Origin: Paenibacillus sp. cl123
GTDB taxonomy: Bacteria; Bacillota; Bacilli; Paenibacillales; NBRC-103111
Direction: 5' to 3'
Length of the DNA: 64,000 bases
NCBI RefSeq assembly: GCF_900101595.1
Contig: NZ_FMYY01000002.1
Span: 310,001-374,000, forward strand
This document shows, piece by piece, positions 32,990 through 42,200 of this stretch. The stretch's first letter is position 1; the number at the start of each line of letters is the position of its first letter. Under the pieces are notes generated by a model, which was not told the origin of the DNA, ran no database searches, and saw nothing but the letters and a program-made list of their open reading frames with translations. The translations under genes and the position numbers were made by a program.

Positions 32990-35311
32990 ATGTCCGGGAA
33001 GAGAGGGCTTCTGGGAAAGGAAAACGGCGCCGTATCCGTCTATCTGATGCTCATCCTGCTGCCTTTGCTGCTGCTGCTCGGACTGCTGATCGATGTGCTC
33101 CGCTGGCGAACTGCCGATCAGCAGGCGGAGCTGGCCGTCAAGGCCGGTGTCCGTTCCGTGCTGGCAGGATTCTCGAAGCCGCTCCAGGCATACGGATTGT
33201 TCGCGCTCGACGCGGGCGACGGGCAGGCAGCGAACCGTCTGTTTGCGGAAACGGTTGCGGATAACCTCGCGGCTCCCGCCGAAGGGGAGCGTTTCGCGTG
33301 GACCGCGCAGACGCTGGAGAAGGAAGACGGAGATGCGCGGTTAACGGCTATTTATCCGCTCTCGAGCCACCAGATTTTCAAGCGGCAAATTTTGGAGGAG
33401 ATGAAATATAGAGCCCCCATCAGCTATTCCCTCGAGCTGATCGACAAGTGGAGGAAGAACGGTATCGCCGCTAACCTTGGCCAAGCTTCCCGTTTCGGGG
33501 GAAATGCGGCGCAGCTGGAGAGGCTGCTGGAGGAACGCGACAGCCGTCTGGAGACGGCGTGGAAGGAATTTGAGGATATCCGGGGACAAGCCGCCGAGCT
33601 GACGCCCTTCTACCGGACACAGCTGCGCGATCTGAATGCGCTCAGCTCCAAAATCGGGGTGCACACGCTGGAAAACGCCCGTGCGGCGCTGCAAAACGCT
33701 CAAGCTCAGGCAAGAGCTCTGGAGCAGCAGATAAAAGGAATTGACGCGTCCATGGCTTCCCTCGCGCAGGCGGGAGCAGCGGCTGTTCCGGCTCTTATTC
33801 AGCTAAGCCAGGCAAAGTCCGAGCTGAATGCGCAATACCGGGAAGCGATTCAACTGGCGGCTGAATTCGAAGAGCTGCTAAGAAATTTCGCCCGTTATGC
33901 GGAATTGCTGCTTGTCATTCGCACGAAAACATCCGCCGATCTGGGGCGGGTTCAGACCGCGCTCGGCGAATTTCAGCAGGCGCATCGGCAAGCGGTTGAA
34001 GCTGGCGAGGCGGTGGAGAAGGAGCTTGAGCGAATCCGCGGAGGCGGCGGAGCTGTTTCGGGAACGCCGCTCGGCTCCCAGGCGCTTGCGGATACGGAGA
34101 ACCGGACTTTTGCGGAGGTTCAGGTGCTGAGCAGGCAGGAGCTGGACACGTGGCAGGCGGATGTGGTCGGGGCCGTCGCCCAATTTGCCGGCTTCGATGC
34201 GCAGATGAATGACGGGCTGTGGTTTACGCAAGCGAAATATACGACAGTCCTTCAGGCGCTGGAAGGCTTCCAGAGCTCCCTTGAGGCGACTGCCGCCCGG
34301 ATGAGTCCCACGGTCATGCGCCAGCAAGCCAGTCAGCGGGCTATCCAGGCGGGCAAACGGGAACAGCGCAGCAAAACGGAGGCCGTGCTAAGCGAAGTCC
34401 GGAAAAGTCTGGGTGTCTGCAGCTTGACAACTGGTGCAGATCCCTTTGAAAACATCTACCTCAAGCTGGAGGGAGATTCGCGCAAGCCGGACGCCCAAGG
34501 GCTGTTCAGCGCATACATGACGCGCAATGCGGCTCCCGCCGGAGGGGAAGCGGTTCCTGCCGTTCCGACGGATTCCGCCGATCGGGCCGGATTGGGCGCG
34601 CTGAAGCTGGCAGCAGGCCTGGAGCAGCTGCTGACGGATGTAAGGGATGAATTTTATGTGGATGAGTACGCGGTCACAAAGTTCAGCTACCGGACGCTGG
34701 GTCTCGGAGCAGAGTCTGCGGGCGCGCCACGGAAGTCCAAGGAGCTGTCTTTGCCGGAGCAGCATCCGTTGACGAATCAGGAGGTGGAGTATTTAATCTA
34801 TGGAGCCGATTCCTGCGCAGGCAACTATTCGCTTGCCTATGCCGAGATGTTCGCCTTCCGGCTGGCGGTGGGGACGGCAGAGGCGCTGCTGGAGCCCAGA
34901 AATGAAGCGTTAGCCGCCGGGTCGCCCTTGCTGGTGCTGCTGGCAGCGGTCGCCGAAGGGGCGGTACGGGCCCAGCAGGATATGGCGAAGCTTATTCAAG
35001 GAGAGGAAGTGGCGTTGTCCCGCAAGCTGAGCCAGGCCGTCACTTTGAATTACCGGGATTACTTGCGCATCTTCCTGCTGCTGCACAGCCGGGAAAGCGT
35101 GTTGTTGTCCCGGATGCAGGCATTGATTCACTACAATACCTCTGTCGATTTGTCTACGGTTTTTACTTATGCATCCGGTCAAGCTACGGTTTCCTTCCGG
35201 TTTTGGTTTATGGGAGGCATCTTGCGTTCGCTTGGCGCAGAAAGCTTTGGAGGATGCGGCGACGAGCCATCCCGATGCATGCGGACGAAGACGGCGGATT
35301 ATCACTATTGA
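32990..35311 (+). CDS. TadG-like large coiled-coil pilus protein
   Basis: 773 residues. A basic start is followed by a single transmembrane segment (VSVYLMLILLPLLLLLGLLIDVL, about residues 16-38), the N-terminal form of TadG-type proteins. The rest contains long heptad-like Glu/Gln/Ala stretches (for example NARAALQNAQAQARALEQQ), a coiled coil outside the membrane. It is far longer than typical TadE. The ATG at 32990 follows GGGGAGGAG; the ATG at 32963 overlaps the previous gene. Confidence 0.7.
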   Translation: MSGKRGLLGKENGAVSVYLMLILLPLLLLLGLLIDVLRWRTADQQAELAVKAGVRSVLAGFSKPLQAYGLFALDAGDGQAANRLFAETVADNLAAPAEGERFAWTAQTLEKEDGDARLTAIYPLSSHQIFKRQILEEMKYRAPISYSLELIDKWRKNGIAANLGQASRFGGNAAQLERLLEERDSRLETAWKEFEDIRGQAAELTPFYRTQLRDLNALSSKIGVHTLENARAALQNAQAQARALEQQIKGIDASMASLAQAGAAAVPALIQLSQAKSELNAQYREAIQLAAEFEELLRNFARYAELLLVIRTKTSADLGRVQTALGEFQQAHRQAVEAGEAVEKELERIRGGGGAVSGTPLGSQALADTENRTFAEVQVLSRQELDTWQADVVGAVAQFAGFDAQMNDGLWFTQAKYTTVLQALEGFQSSLEATAARMSPTVMRQQASQRAIQAGKREQRSKTEAVLSEVRKSLGVCSLTTGADPFENIYLKLEGDSRKPDAQGLFSAYMTRNAAPAGGEAVPAVPTDSADRAGLGALKLAAGLEQLLTDVRDEFYVDEYAVTKFSYRTLGLGAESAGAPRKSKELSLPEQHPLTNQEVEYLIYGADSCAGNYSLAYAEMFAFRLAVGTAEALLEPRNEALAAGSPLLVLLAAVAEGAVRAQQDMAKLIQGEEVALSRKLSQAVTLNYRDYLRIFLLLHSRESVLLSRMQALIHYNTSVDLSTVFTYASGQATVSFRFWFMGGILRSLGAESFGGCGDEPSRCMRTKTADYHY

Positions 35312-35345
35312 TCCAATAGGATGCACAAGCAAGGAGGTGAAAGGC

Positions 35346-36002
35346 ATGCGCCTGTTCAAGTCGAATGCAGGCGGCATGGTGCTGGAGGCGGCTCTTGTCC
35401 TGCCGCTGTTTGTCTCGCTGCTTATGCTGTTCGCGTCCATGATCCGGCTCGCGCAAGCCGATATGGCGCTGCAAGCCGTTGTCTCCGAATCGGCCAAAGT
35501 GATTGCGGCCAATCTGTACCCGGCCCAGCAGCTATACGGCGAGGCTCGCCAGCGTTTGGCGGCAAGCCCGCCCGGCGTGTGGCTGGAGCAGGCGGTCGCT
35601 CAGGCGGATGCCGCCCGCTCCCGGGTCATCGCTGCAGAGACATTTACCGAGGAGTACGGCCGGTTTATCCCCGAGCCGATCGTTCGTTTGATGGCGTGGG
35701 AGCGAGACTACCGGGCGGCGGCGGAGGCGGCGGCGGGCGAGCAGACAGATGAATGGAAGCGGACGCTGCGGCGAAAAGCCGCGGAGGCCTCGACTCCTCT
35801 GATTGCAAGCTTCGGCGATGCCTCCGTCCTGCGGCCGGGAAAATTCAAAGTAACGGACGTGCGGCTCCCCGACTTCCATAATGGAACGACTGCGGCAGTT
35901 ATTGTGGAGGCGCAATATGAATTTACGCTGCTCCTTCCGTTCGTGACCAGGAAGATCGTCCTGCGCAAGCAGGCCAGAGAGCAAGCATGGATAGGAGGCT
36001 GA
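35346..36002 (+). CDS. TadE/TadF-like pseudopilin
   Basis: 218 residues. A short basic leader and MVLEAALVLPLFVSLLMLFASMI give a TadE-type pseudopilin N-terminus (Leu-Glu-Ala, one helix). The remainder is Ala-rich and helical, then beta-rich. A consensus AAGGAGGTGAAAGG site precedes the ATG; a longer frame beginning at 35169 runs inside the upstream gene and is rejected. The CpaA peptidase gene follows after 4 bp. Confidence 0.75.
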   Translation: MRLFKSNAGGMVLEAALVLPLFVSLLMLFASMIRLAQADMALQAVVSESAKVIAANLYPAQQLYGEARQRLAASPPGVWLEQAVAQADAARSRVIAAETFTEEYGRFIPEPIVRLMAWERDYRAAAEAAAGEQTDEWKRTLRRKAAEASTPLIASFGDASVLRPGKFKVTDVRLPDFHNGTTAAVIVEAQYEFTLLLPFVTRKIVLRKQAREQAWIGG

Positions 36003-36006
36003 AACG

Positions 36007-36525
36007 ATGGAATGGTGGTTTGCCGGTCTGTTGCTTGCCATAGCGTTCGCAACCGATGTCCGCAAGCGTATTATTCCGAATTGGCTGACGGTCACCGGAA
36101 CAGCCGCCGGTCTTGCAGGCCACGGTGTCGCCACAGGCTGGGATGGCTTGGCCTGGTCGGCGCTGGGTCTGGCGGCAGGCTTCGTTCCGCTGCTGCTGCT
36201 GTATGCCATACAAGGCGTAGGGGCCGGGGATGTAAAGCTGTTTGCCGCTGTCGGAGCTGTTACGGGCGCTTCATTTACTTTGTATACGCTGGCTGTTTCG
36301 CTTTTTTTGGCGGGAATTATAGCTTGCTTCGTATTTCTATGGAGGCATGACCGCGCGCAGCGGTTCAGACATATAGCTGCTCTGCTGCTTCGTCTTTGGC
36401 TGTTTCGGGATCTGGCTGCGCTGGCCAAACCGGCCAATGAGAGCGACAGGCTCCGGTTTCCGTTTATGTGGGCGGTGCTGCCGGGAGCGGTCTACTCATT
36501 TCTGTCCTGGCAGGAGCTGTTCTGA
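36007..36525 (+). CDS. cpaA: CpaA/TadV prepilin peptidase
   Basis: 172-residue short A24 peptidase with ATDVRKRIIPNWLT and GAGDVKLFAA (the two Asp motifs) in a bundle of hydrophobic helices. It lacks the zinc loop of the long-form enzyme at 16-789. It would process the Flp and TadE/F prepilins. Adjacent to the TadF-like gene. Confidence 0.85.
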   Translation: MEWWFAGLLLAIAFATDVRKRIIPNWLTVTGTAAGLAGHGVATGWDGLAWSALGLAAGFVPLLLLYAIQGVGAGDVKLFAAVGAVTGASFTLYTLAVSLFLAGIIACFVFLWRHDRAQRFRHIAALLLRLWLFRDLAALAKPANESDRLRFPFMWAVLPGAVYSFLSWQELF

Positions 36526-36637
36526 GGACATGCCGGGGCGCATTATGGATAAGGTGAGCCGCGTCAGAACGCGATAGCGAGCGGCATCTGCCGCGCAAGG
36601 ATGACGCAAACGCTCAAATGAAGGAGGTGAACAAGCA

Positions 36638-38401
36638 TTGTCACAACCGCTGTACGGCCTGCGGGTTGAATTTGTTAAGCAGTACGGGCATGATATGGCG
36701 ATATACGCCGAAGAAGGGCTCAAGAGGGACATGCTGTCCGAATTCCAGCTTCGCATGCTGGCGGCCAACCGGATTCCGAGCCTGCTTGAACTGAAGGTCG
36801 AAGCGAAGGATGGGAATTGCACGCTGTATTATAATATAGCCGGCAAGCGGATGCTTTCGCAGCTGCTTCGCATGGAGCCGATCTCGATGAAGCAATATTA
36901 TACGCTGCTGCTTCAGATCGCGGAGGTGCTTGCAGACAGTGCGATGCACATGCTTCAGCCAGGAAGATTTGTGCTGAAAGAGGACTTTATGTTTTGCGCA
37001 GGCGGGTTGGATCAGCTTTATCTTACTTACTTGCCCAAAGAACAGCTGGAGGGTAAAAACAGTGTTTCCGCCGATCTGCTGCATCTGGCCTCACGCTGGA
37101 TTCATCGTGTCAGCGAGCTGCAGGGCGGAGGATTTCAGGAGCTGATGCGGTATTTGCAGGAAGAAACGTTTAATGTGCCGGAGCTTAAACAGCTGCTGCA
37201 CCGGCAGCTTGACCGGCTTGCGGGTGCTGCTGCGGAGGCTGCGGCATCCGCAGCAGGCAGGAGCTATGAAGCGTACGGCCCGGGGGACGAACAGGCAGGA
37301 GCAGCGACGCAGAAAAGTCAGCTGAGCGACACCGGCATTTTTCCAGGTTCTATCCGGCTCGGGGAACGGCAGTCGTATTCGGATTCCGCGAGAGAACGAC
37401 CGGCTCCGGCAAATAAATTGCACGAAGCTGGCTCGTCTCGTCCGTTAGACGGCCCGCTGCACTTCGGCTCCGGGCTAACGAGCCCTTATCATCCTGCGGA
37501 ACCGAAGCCTTCGGTTGACGGCGGCGAGGCGGAGAAGGGGGATGCTCCGCGATTCCGGCGCTTGCCGGTTGCGCTGGGCATGATACTTGCAATCAGTCTG
37601 CTGTGGAAGCTGTATGCGGATCAGCCTGAGGAGGAATTGCTGTATGTATGCGCCGGAGGATCATTGGTCATTGTGGCCGCAGGCTTCGGCTTATTGCGTA
37701 TGAAAGCAGGCGGCGGGCAGTCGAAATCAGCTTCTCCGCCCGCGCAAATGTATGCCCCGCCGATTCCGGAACGTTCGGCCGAAGCCGCCGCTTTCGCTGC
37801 TGACGGAACCCGTGGCACTGTCTGGCCGCAAGCCGGAGTTTACCCGGAAAGAAGCGCTCCGCTTCGGGCAAGCCCGCTCATAGCCGAAGCTCCTTCTTAT
37901 CTTGAAAGCATCGGCTTAGCCGGTTCGACTCCGAATCTGCGGCATTCCACTGGCGCAGGCGATGAGAATGTGGTCACGGCCGGCCAGCGTGAGACTGATC
38001 AGCAAACGCTGACCATGGAAGCAAGGCTGGATGGCCGCACTACGATGCTGCGCCGCCCGGATGCGACGGTCGTACTTTCACAGACGTTTTCTCCGAAAGC
38101 GATGACCGGAAAATATCTGGAGCTTCGCGGTGGCGGGAAAACCGACAAAATATGGCTTGACAAAAAAAGCTTTGTCATAGGCAGACAAGGAGCTGAGGCC
38201 GCTTATGTATTGGATGAAATGGGTGTCTCGCGACTCCATGCTGAAATTGTAACGGAATCGGAAATTGTGACCGTCAAGGATCTCGGCTCCAGCAACGGCA
38301 CCTGGGTAAACGGCGAGCTTCTGATCCCCTATCAAGGCCGGCGATTGAACGACGGCGATACGATACGGATCGTGACGACCGAGTTTATATTCAAAAATTA
38401 A
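36638..38401 (+). CDS. DUF6382-FHA domain protein of the Tad operon
   Basis: 587 residues. The N-terminal 190 residues match the DUF6382 type (YGLRVEFVKQYGHDMAIYA ... LASRWIHRVSEL). Then come a Pro/Gly/Ser-rich linker, two hydrophobic segments (about 310-350) and a C-terminal FHA domain: FVIGRQGAEAAYVLDEMGVSRLHAEI, then DLGSSNGTWVNGE. FHA domains bind phospho-Thr, so the protein could connect the pilus to Ser/Thr kinases. The TTG start at 36638 has a full AAGGAGGTGA site. It closes the operon. Confidence 0.82.
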   Translation: MSQPLYGLRVEFVKQYGHDMAIYAEEGLKRDMLSEFQLRMLAANRIPSLLELKVEAKDGNCTLYYNIAGKRMLSQLLRMEPISMKQYYTLLLQIAEVLADSAMHMLQPGRFVLKEDFMFCAGGLDQLYLTYLPKEQLEGKNSVSADLLHLASRWIHRVSELQGGGFQELMRYLQEETFNVPELKQLLHRQLDRLAGAAAEAAASAAGRSYEAYGPGDEQAGAATQKSQLSDTGIFPGSIRLGERQSYSDSARERPAPANKLHEAGSSRPLDGPLHFGSGLTSPYHPAEPKPSVDGGEAEKGDAPRFRRLPVALGMILAISLLWKLYADQPEEELLYVCAGGSLVIVAAGFGLLRMKAGGGQSKSASPPAQMYAPPIPERSAEAAAFAADGTRGTVWPQAGVYPERSAPLRASPLIAEAPSYLESIGLAGSTPNLRHSTGAGDENVVTAGQRETDQQTLTMEARLDGRTTMLRRPDATVVLSQTFSPKAMTGKYLELRGGGKTDKIWLDKKSFVIGRQGAEAAYVLDEMGVSRLHAEIVTESEIVTVKDLGSSNGTWVNGELLIPYQGRRLNDGDTIRIVTTEFIFKN

Positions 38402-38467
38402 AAGCAGCACCCGGATTCTGCTTCCGGTCTGCCGCCGTGCATCGCGAATCCCGAGTCACTGGTCTGG

Positions 38468-38490
38468 CCCCGCAGCTGTTTGCGGGGTTA
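38468..38490 (+). terminator. Terminator after the Tad operon
   Basis: CCCCGCA (38468-38474) pairs with TGCGGGG (38481-38487) over a 6-nt loop, followed by TTATTG. Confidence 0.5.
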
Positions 38491-38493
38491 TTG

Positions 38494-38667
38494 CTATTTG
38501 GCTAACACATGCTGCCGTACGCTGTTGATGGTTTTCGTTTCGCCTGCATGCTGCCGCTTGGAAGGAGCGGATTTCATGTCGGATTGCTGCTGCCAAGCAT
38601 GAAGGGCTTCGGCATAAGGTCCTTTCAGCTGATCGGCCAGTTGGCGAATATCAAGCGTGATTTTCAT
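38494..38667 (-). CDS. Small hypothetical protein, divergent to the SOS-type gene
   Basis: 57 residues (MKITLDIRQLADQLKGPYAE ...), with AGGAGAGGAT upstream of the ATG. Helical and hydrophilic, with a basic middle and tail. No family is recognised. It faces away from the LexA-box gene at 38865. Confidence 0.5.
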   Translation of the reverse strand: MKITLDIRQLADQLKGPYAEALHAWQQQSDMKSAPSKRQHAGETKTINSVRQHVLAK

Positions 38668-38792
38668 GCTATCCTCTCCTAACGAATGATCTCCCCGACA
38701 CCATTCGGAAAGAAATGTAAATAAATGTCCCTAACGCGCGAAATTGATACTTTTTCCCTAAACCTGTGCCGCTAACAGTTATTTTATCCCAG

Positions 38793-38822
38793 TTGAATAA
38801 GGAACATAAGTTCGCATATACT
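38793..38822 (+). promoter_or_regulatory. SOS-type promoter with LexA box in the spacer
   Basis: TTGAAT (38793-38798), 18 bp, TATACT (38817-38822). The spacer contains GAACATAAGTTC (38802-38813), giving both half-sites of the Gram-positive LexA consensus GAAC-N4-GTTC. Confidence 0.7.
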
Positions 38823-38864
38823 GAATATATACAAACAAATGTTCCTGTTCGGGAGGCGAACATA

Positions 38865-39062
38865 ATGGAGAAATATATAGGTCGCACGATTGAAATGGTG
38901 TACATGGGACGAAACAATCAAATCACTCAGCGCACTGTCGAGGTTCGGGGTGTCCGTGACGGTGTGGTCCAAGCATTTTGTCTTGTGAAGCGCGCTCCGC
39001 GGGCGTTTCTGATCGCCAACATCCTTGCGGTTCAGCCTGTTTTCAAGGGCGCTGTCTCTTAA
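38865..39062 (+). CDS. Small WYL-like protein under predicted LexA control
   Basis: 65 residues (MEKYIGRTIEMVYMGRNNQI ... VQAFCLVKRAPRAFLIANILAVQPV). The beta-rich pattern and the final Arg-x-Phe ... Ile-x-x-Val motif resemble a minimal WYL domain, a ligand-sensing fold often present in DNA-damage regulators. It has a GGGAGGCG site. The LexA box upstream fits an SOS role; the target is unknown. Confidence 0.55.
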   Translation: MEKYIGRTIEMVYMGRNNQITQRTVEVRGVRDGVVQAFCLVKRAPRAFLIANILAVQPVFKGAVS

Positions 39063-39248
39063 TTCCAAAGGACAGGAAGAATGGACTATTCCGTTAAGCG
39101 GGTCGAACTTTTACCTGTTTACGGAGGTTGTCATTTGTTGTCACAACTTTTGTAATGATGAGCTGCAAGTCCTACTCAAGCTTCCCGGTATCCTATATAA
39201 TTAGGCAGTAGAATAGCAAATGTAGGCAGCTAGGGGAGGCATGGAGGA

Positions 39249-42200
39249 ATGAATGCATGGATGCGCAGAGCTAAACGTAAGGCGGCGATTGCCGTCGCTC
39301 TTGTGCTCGGCTTGGCGGGGATGTTGCCTGTGACGCCGGATGCCAGAGTACAGGCGGAGGAGCTGGATCAAAGGGTTGTATTTGCCGAAGGTTTGGGGGA
39401 CGGGTTTACCGATTACAGCTGGGGGGACAGATCATTCACCGAAAGGGGTGTCGTGCATCAGGGGAGCGTGGCGATCCGATTCAATCCGAGTCTGGACAAC
39501 GCCCTCTACTTGTACAGTTCAAGCGCTTATCTGCTGTCCGACTACAACACGCTGGAATTTTGGATTCACGGCGGCTCTCTCGGAGGACAGAAGCTGAATG
39601 TCATTATTCAGGCTGGAGGTCAAGAGGCCGCCAAGGTGGATTTGGGCGAATATTTGGCTGAAGGCAGACTGGCTGCCGACTGGCAGAAGGTGCAAGTGGA
39701 TCTCACCAAGCTGAAAATCCCCAGCGGGGTTTTTGACGGCATTATGCTGGGGGACCAAAGCCACGGTCATCAGGAGGACGTATACATAGACGACATCCGG
39801 CTCGTCCGCGAGCGCTTCCCGGTATCGGACAAGCAGCCGGCGCCGATCAGCGAACAGATTGTCGTATTCGACGACCGGATGAGGGCCGACTTCACGTATT
39901 TTGGCTCGCCCGCCAGCTCGCTGCTGGAGACGACGACCGTGCATGCCGGTACGTATGCGGCGTCGCTTGTACCCGGTGATGGGCATGGGATTTACTTCTA
40001 CAAAGACCGGGTGCTCAGTACGACGGAGTATAAAACGCTGGAATTTTGGGTGCATGGAGGGACGGAAGGCGGCCAGCAGCTTGATCTGACGATTCAGGCA
40101 GGCGGTCAGTCGGCAGCCCGGATCGAAGTCGAGAAGCTGCTGACGAACGGAACGATCGCCGCCGGCGAGTGGCGCAAAGCGTCGATAGCGCTGGATACTC
40201 TGGACCTGCCGGGCGAGGTTTTTGACGGCCTGCTCTTCCAAGGAAGAGGGGATGGATCGCAGCCTGCCGTCTATCTGGACGATCTTGTTATCGTCAAGGA
40301 GACGTACGAGCAGCCTCGTATGGAGCGCATCGCTTTTCCGGCGGTTTCGCTCGTGGTGCATGAAGGCGGCGACGAGCCTCCCTTGCTCAAAGCTTTTTAT
40401 GATAACGGCTATGTTGAGTCGCAGGAGCAAGGAGTGAGCTGGTCAAGCGGCCAGCCGGACATAGCGGCTGTCGAAAACGGCAGGCTGAAGGCGTACCGTA
40501 CCGGCAGCACGGTGGTGACGGCGACGTATGAAACGTTTGCCGCCTCGCTGCAGGTGCAGGTCGTTCAAGTAGAGCCGGAGCCTGTATATGACGATCGTCT
40601 GCGCGAAGGCTTCGACAACTGGAGCTGGGGAACTGTCAGCTTAACGGACGGGACAGTCGTCCGCAGCGGGTCGCAGGCAATCCGGTTTGCGCCGAGGTGG
40701 TGGCAGGGCGTTTACATCGATCATGAAGAAGGCTTCGAAGCGCGTGATTATTACGGGTTCGAATTTTACGTGCATGGCGGAGACCTCGGCAAGCAGAAGC
40801 TGCGTTTTGTCGTCCAGGATATGAACACGATTCTCGGTTCGGTTGTGCTGGATGAGCTGCTGCCTGACGGCATCCGTCCGGGCGTCTGGCAGAAGGTGAC
40901 GGTAAGGCTGGCCGATCTGGGCATCACCGAAGGCTATTTCGACTCCTTCGTCGTTCAGGCCTGGGACTGGCGGGAGCAGGAGCCTGTGTATATCGACGAT
41001 ATCCAGCTGCTTCGCTACAAAGACCGCCGGCAAAATCCGAAGCCTGTCGTCCATGAGGTCGACGTCCGGATTGATCCGAGCGCCAACCGAAGGGCGATCA
41101 ACCCGGATATATACGGTGTGAATTTTGAGGAAATCGAGCCGCAGGACATGTCTTCGTTTACCGGTTACCCGGTTGTGCGCTGGGGCGGCAACTCGACAAC
41201 CCGGTACAACTGGGAGACGAATGTCCAGAATCATGCTTCGGATTGGTTTTATATGAATTTACCCAAGACGAACAGCCCGAACGAGCAATTGCCTCACGGT
41301 TCGCGGACTGATCAGCTGATCGACAAGACGCTTGGGGACGGCGGCAAAGTGCTGCTGACGGTGCCGACCATCGGGTGGACGCCGAAGGACAGGGAAGTGC
41401 GCACCGGTTATTCGGTCAGCAAGTACGGCCAGCAGCAGCAGACCGAATGCTCGTGGGGGGACTGGTGGTGCAATCCGGATGCCGGCAACGGCATCAGGCC
41501 GGATGGAAGCTATATTGCGGGCAACGATCCGCATGACACGTCGAAGCCGGTCGGGCCGGATTTTGCGGCGCGGTGGATCGACCATATCCAGAGCCGGGTC
41601 GGCGATCAAGTGAACTATTACGCGCTCGATAATGAGCCTATGCTGTGGCCGTACACGCACCGGGATATCCACCCGGAGATGACGACGTATGACGAGGTGT
41701 GGACATATACACGGGACTACGGACAGGCCATCAAGCAGGCAGATCCGGACGGGCAAATTTTCGGCCCGGTTGTCTGGGGCTGGTGCGCATATTTCTACTC
41801 GGCTTCAGACGGCTGCGCTCCGGGACCCGATCGGCAGGCGCATGGCGGCAAGCCGTTTCTCGAATGGTATTTGGAGCAGGTGCGCAAGCACGAGCAGACT
41901 AACGGTACGCGGCTTGTCGACTACCTGGATATCCACTATTATCCGACCGAATCGGGCGTGGCGCTGTCAGCCGACGAGTCGAATCAGATTGCCGCAAGGC
42001 GCTTGAGATCGCTTAAAGCGTTGTATGATCCGAGCTTCAAGGACAGCTCCTCCTGGATCGGGGAACCGGTGAACCTGATTCCGCGGATGAAGGAGCTGAT
42101 CGGGCGGACGGCGCCCGGCACGAAGCTGGCCATCACCGAGTATAACTTCGGCAATGGACGGGGAATCAGCAGCGGGCTGGCGCAGGCGGAGGCAATGGCG

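Noticed and set aside
35532..36437. 301-codon minus-strand frame opposite the TadF-like and CpaA genes
   Set aside because: Antisense to recognised tad genes; no ribosome-binding site.
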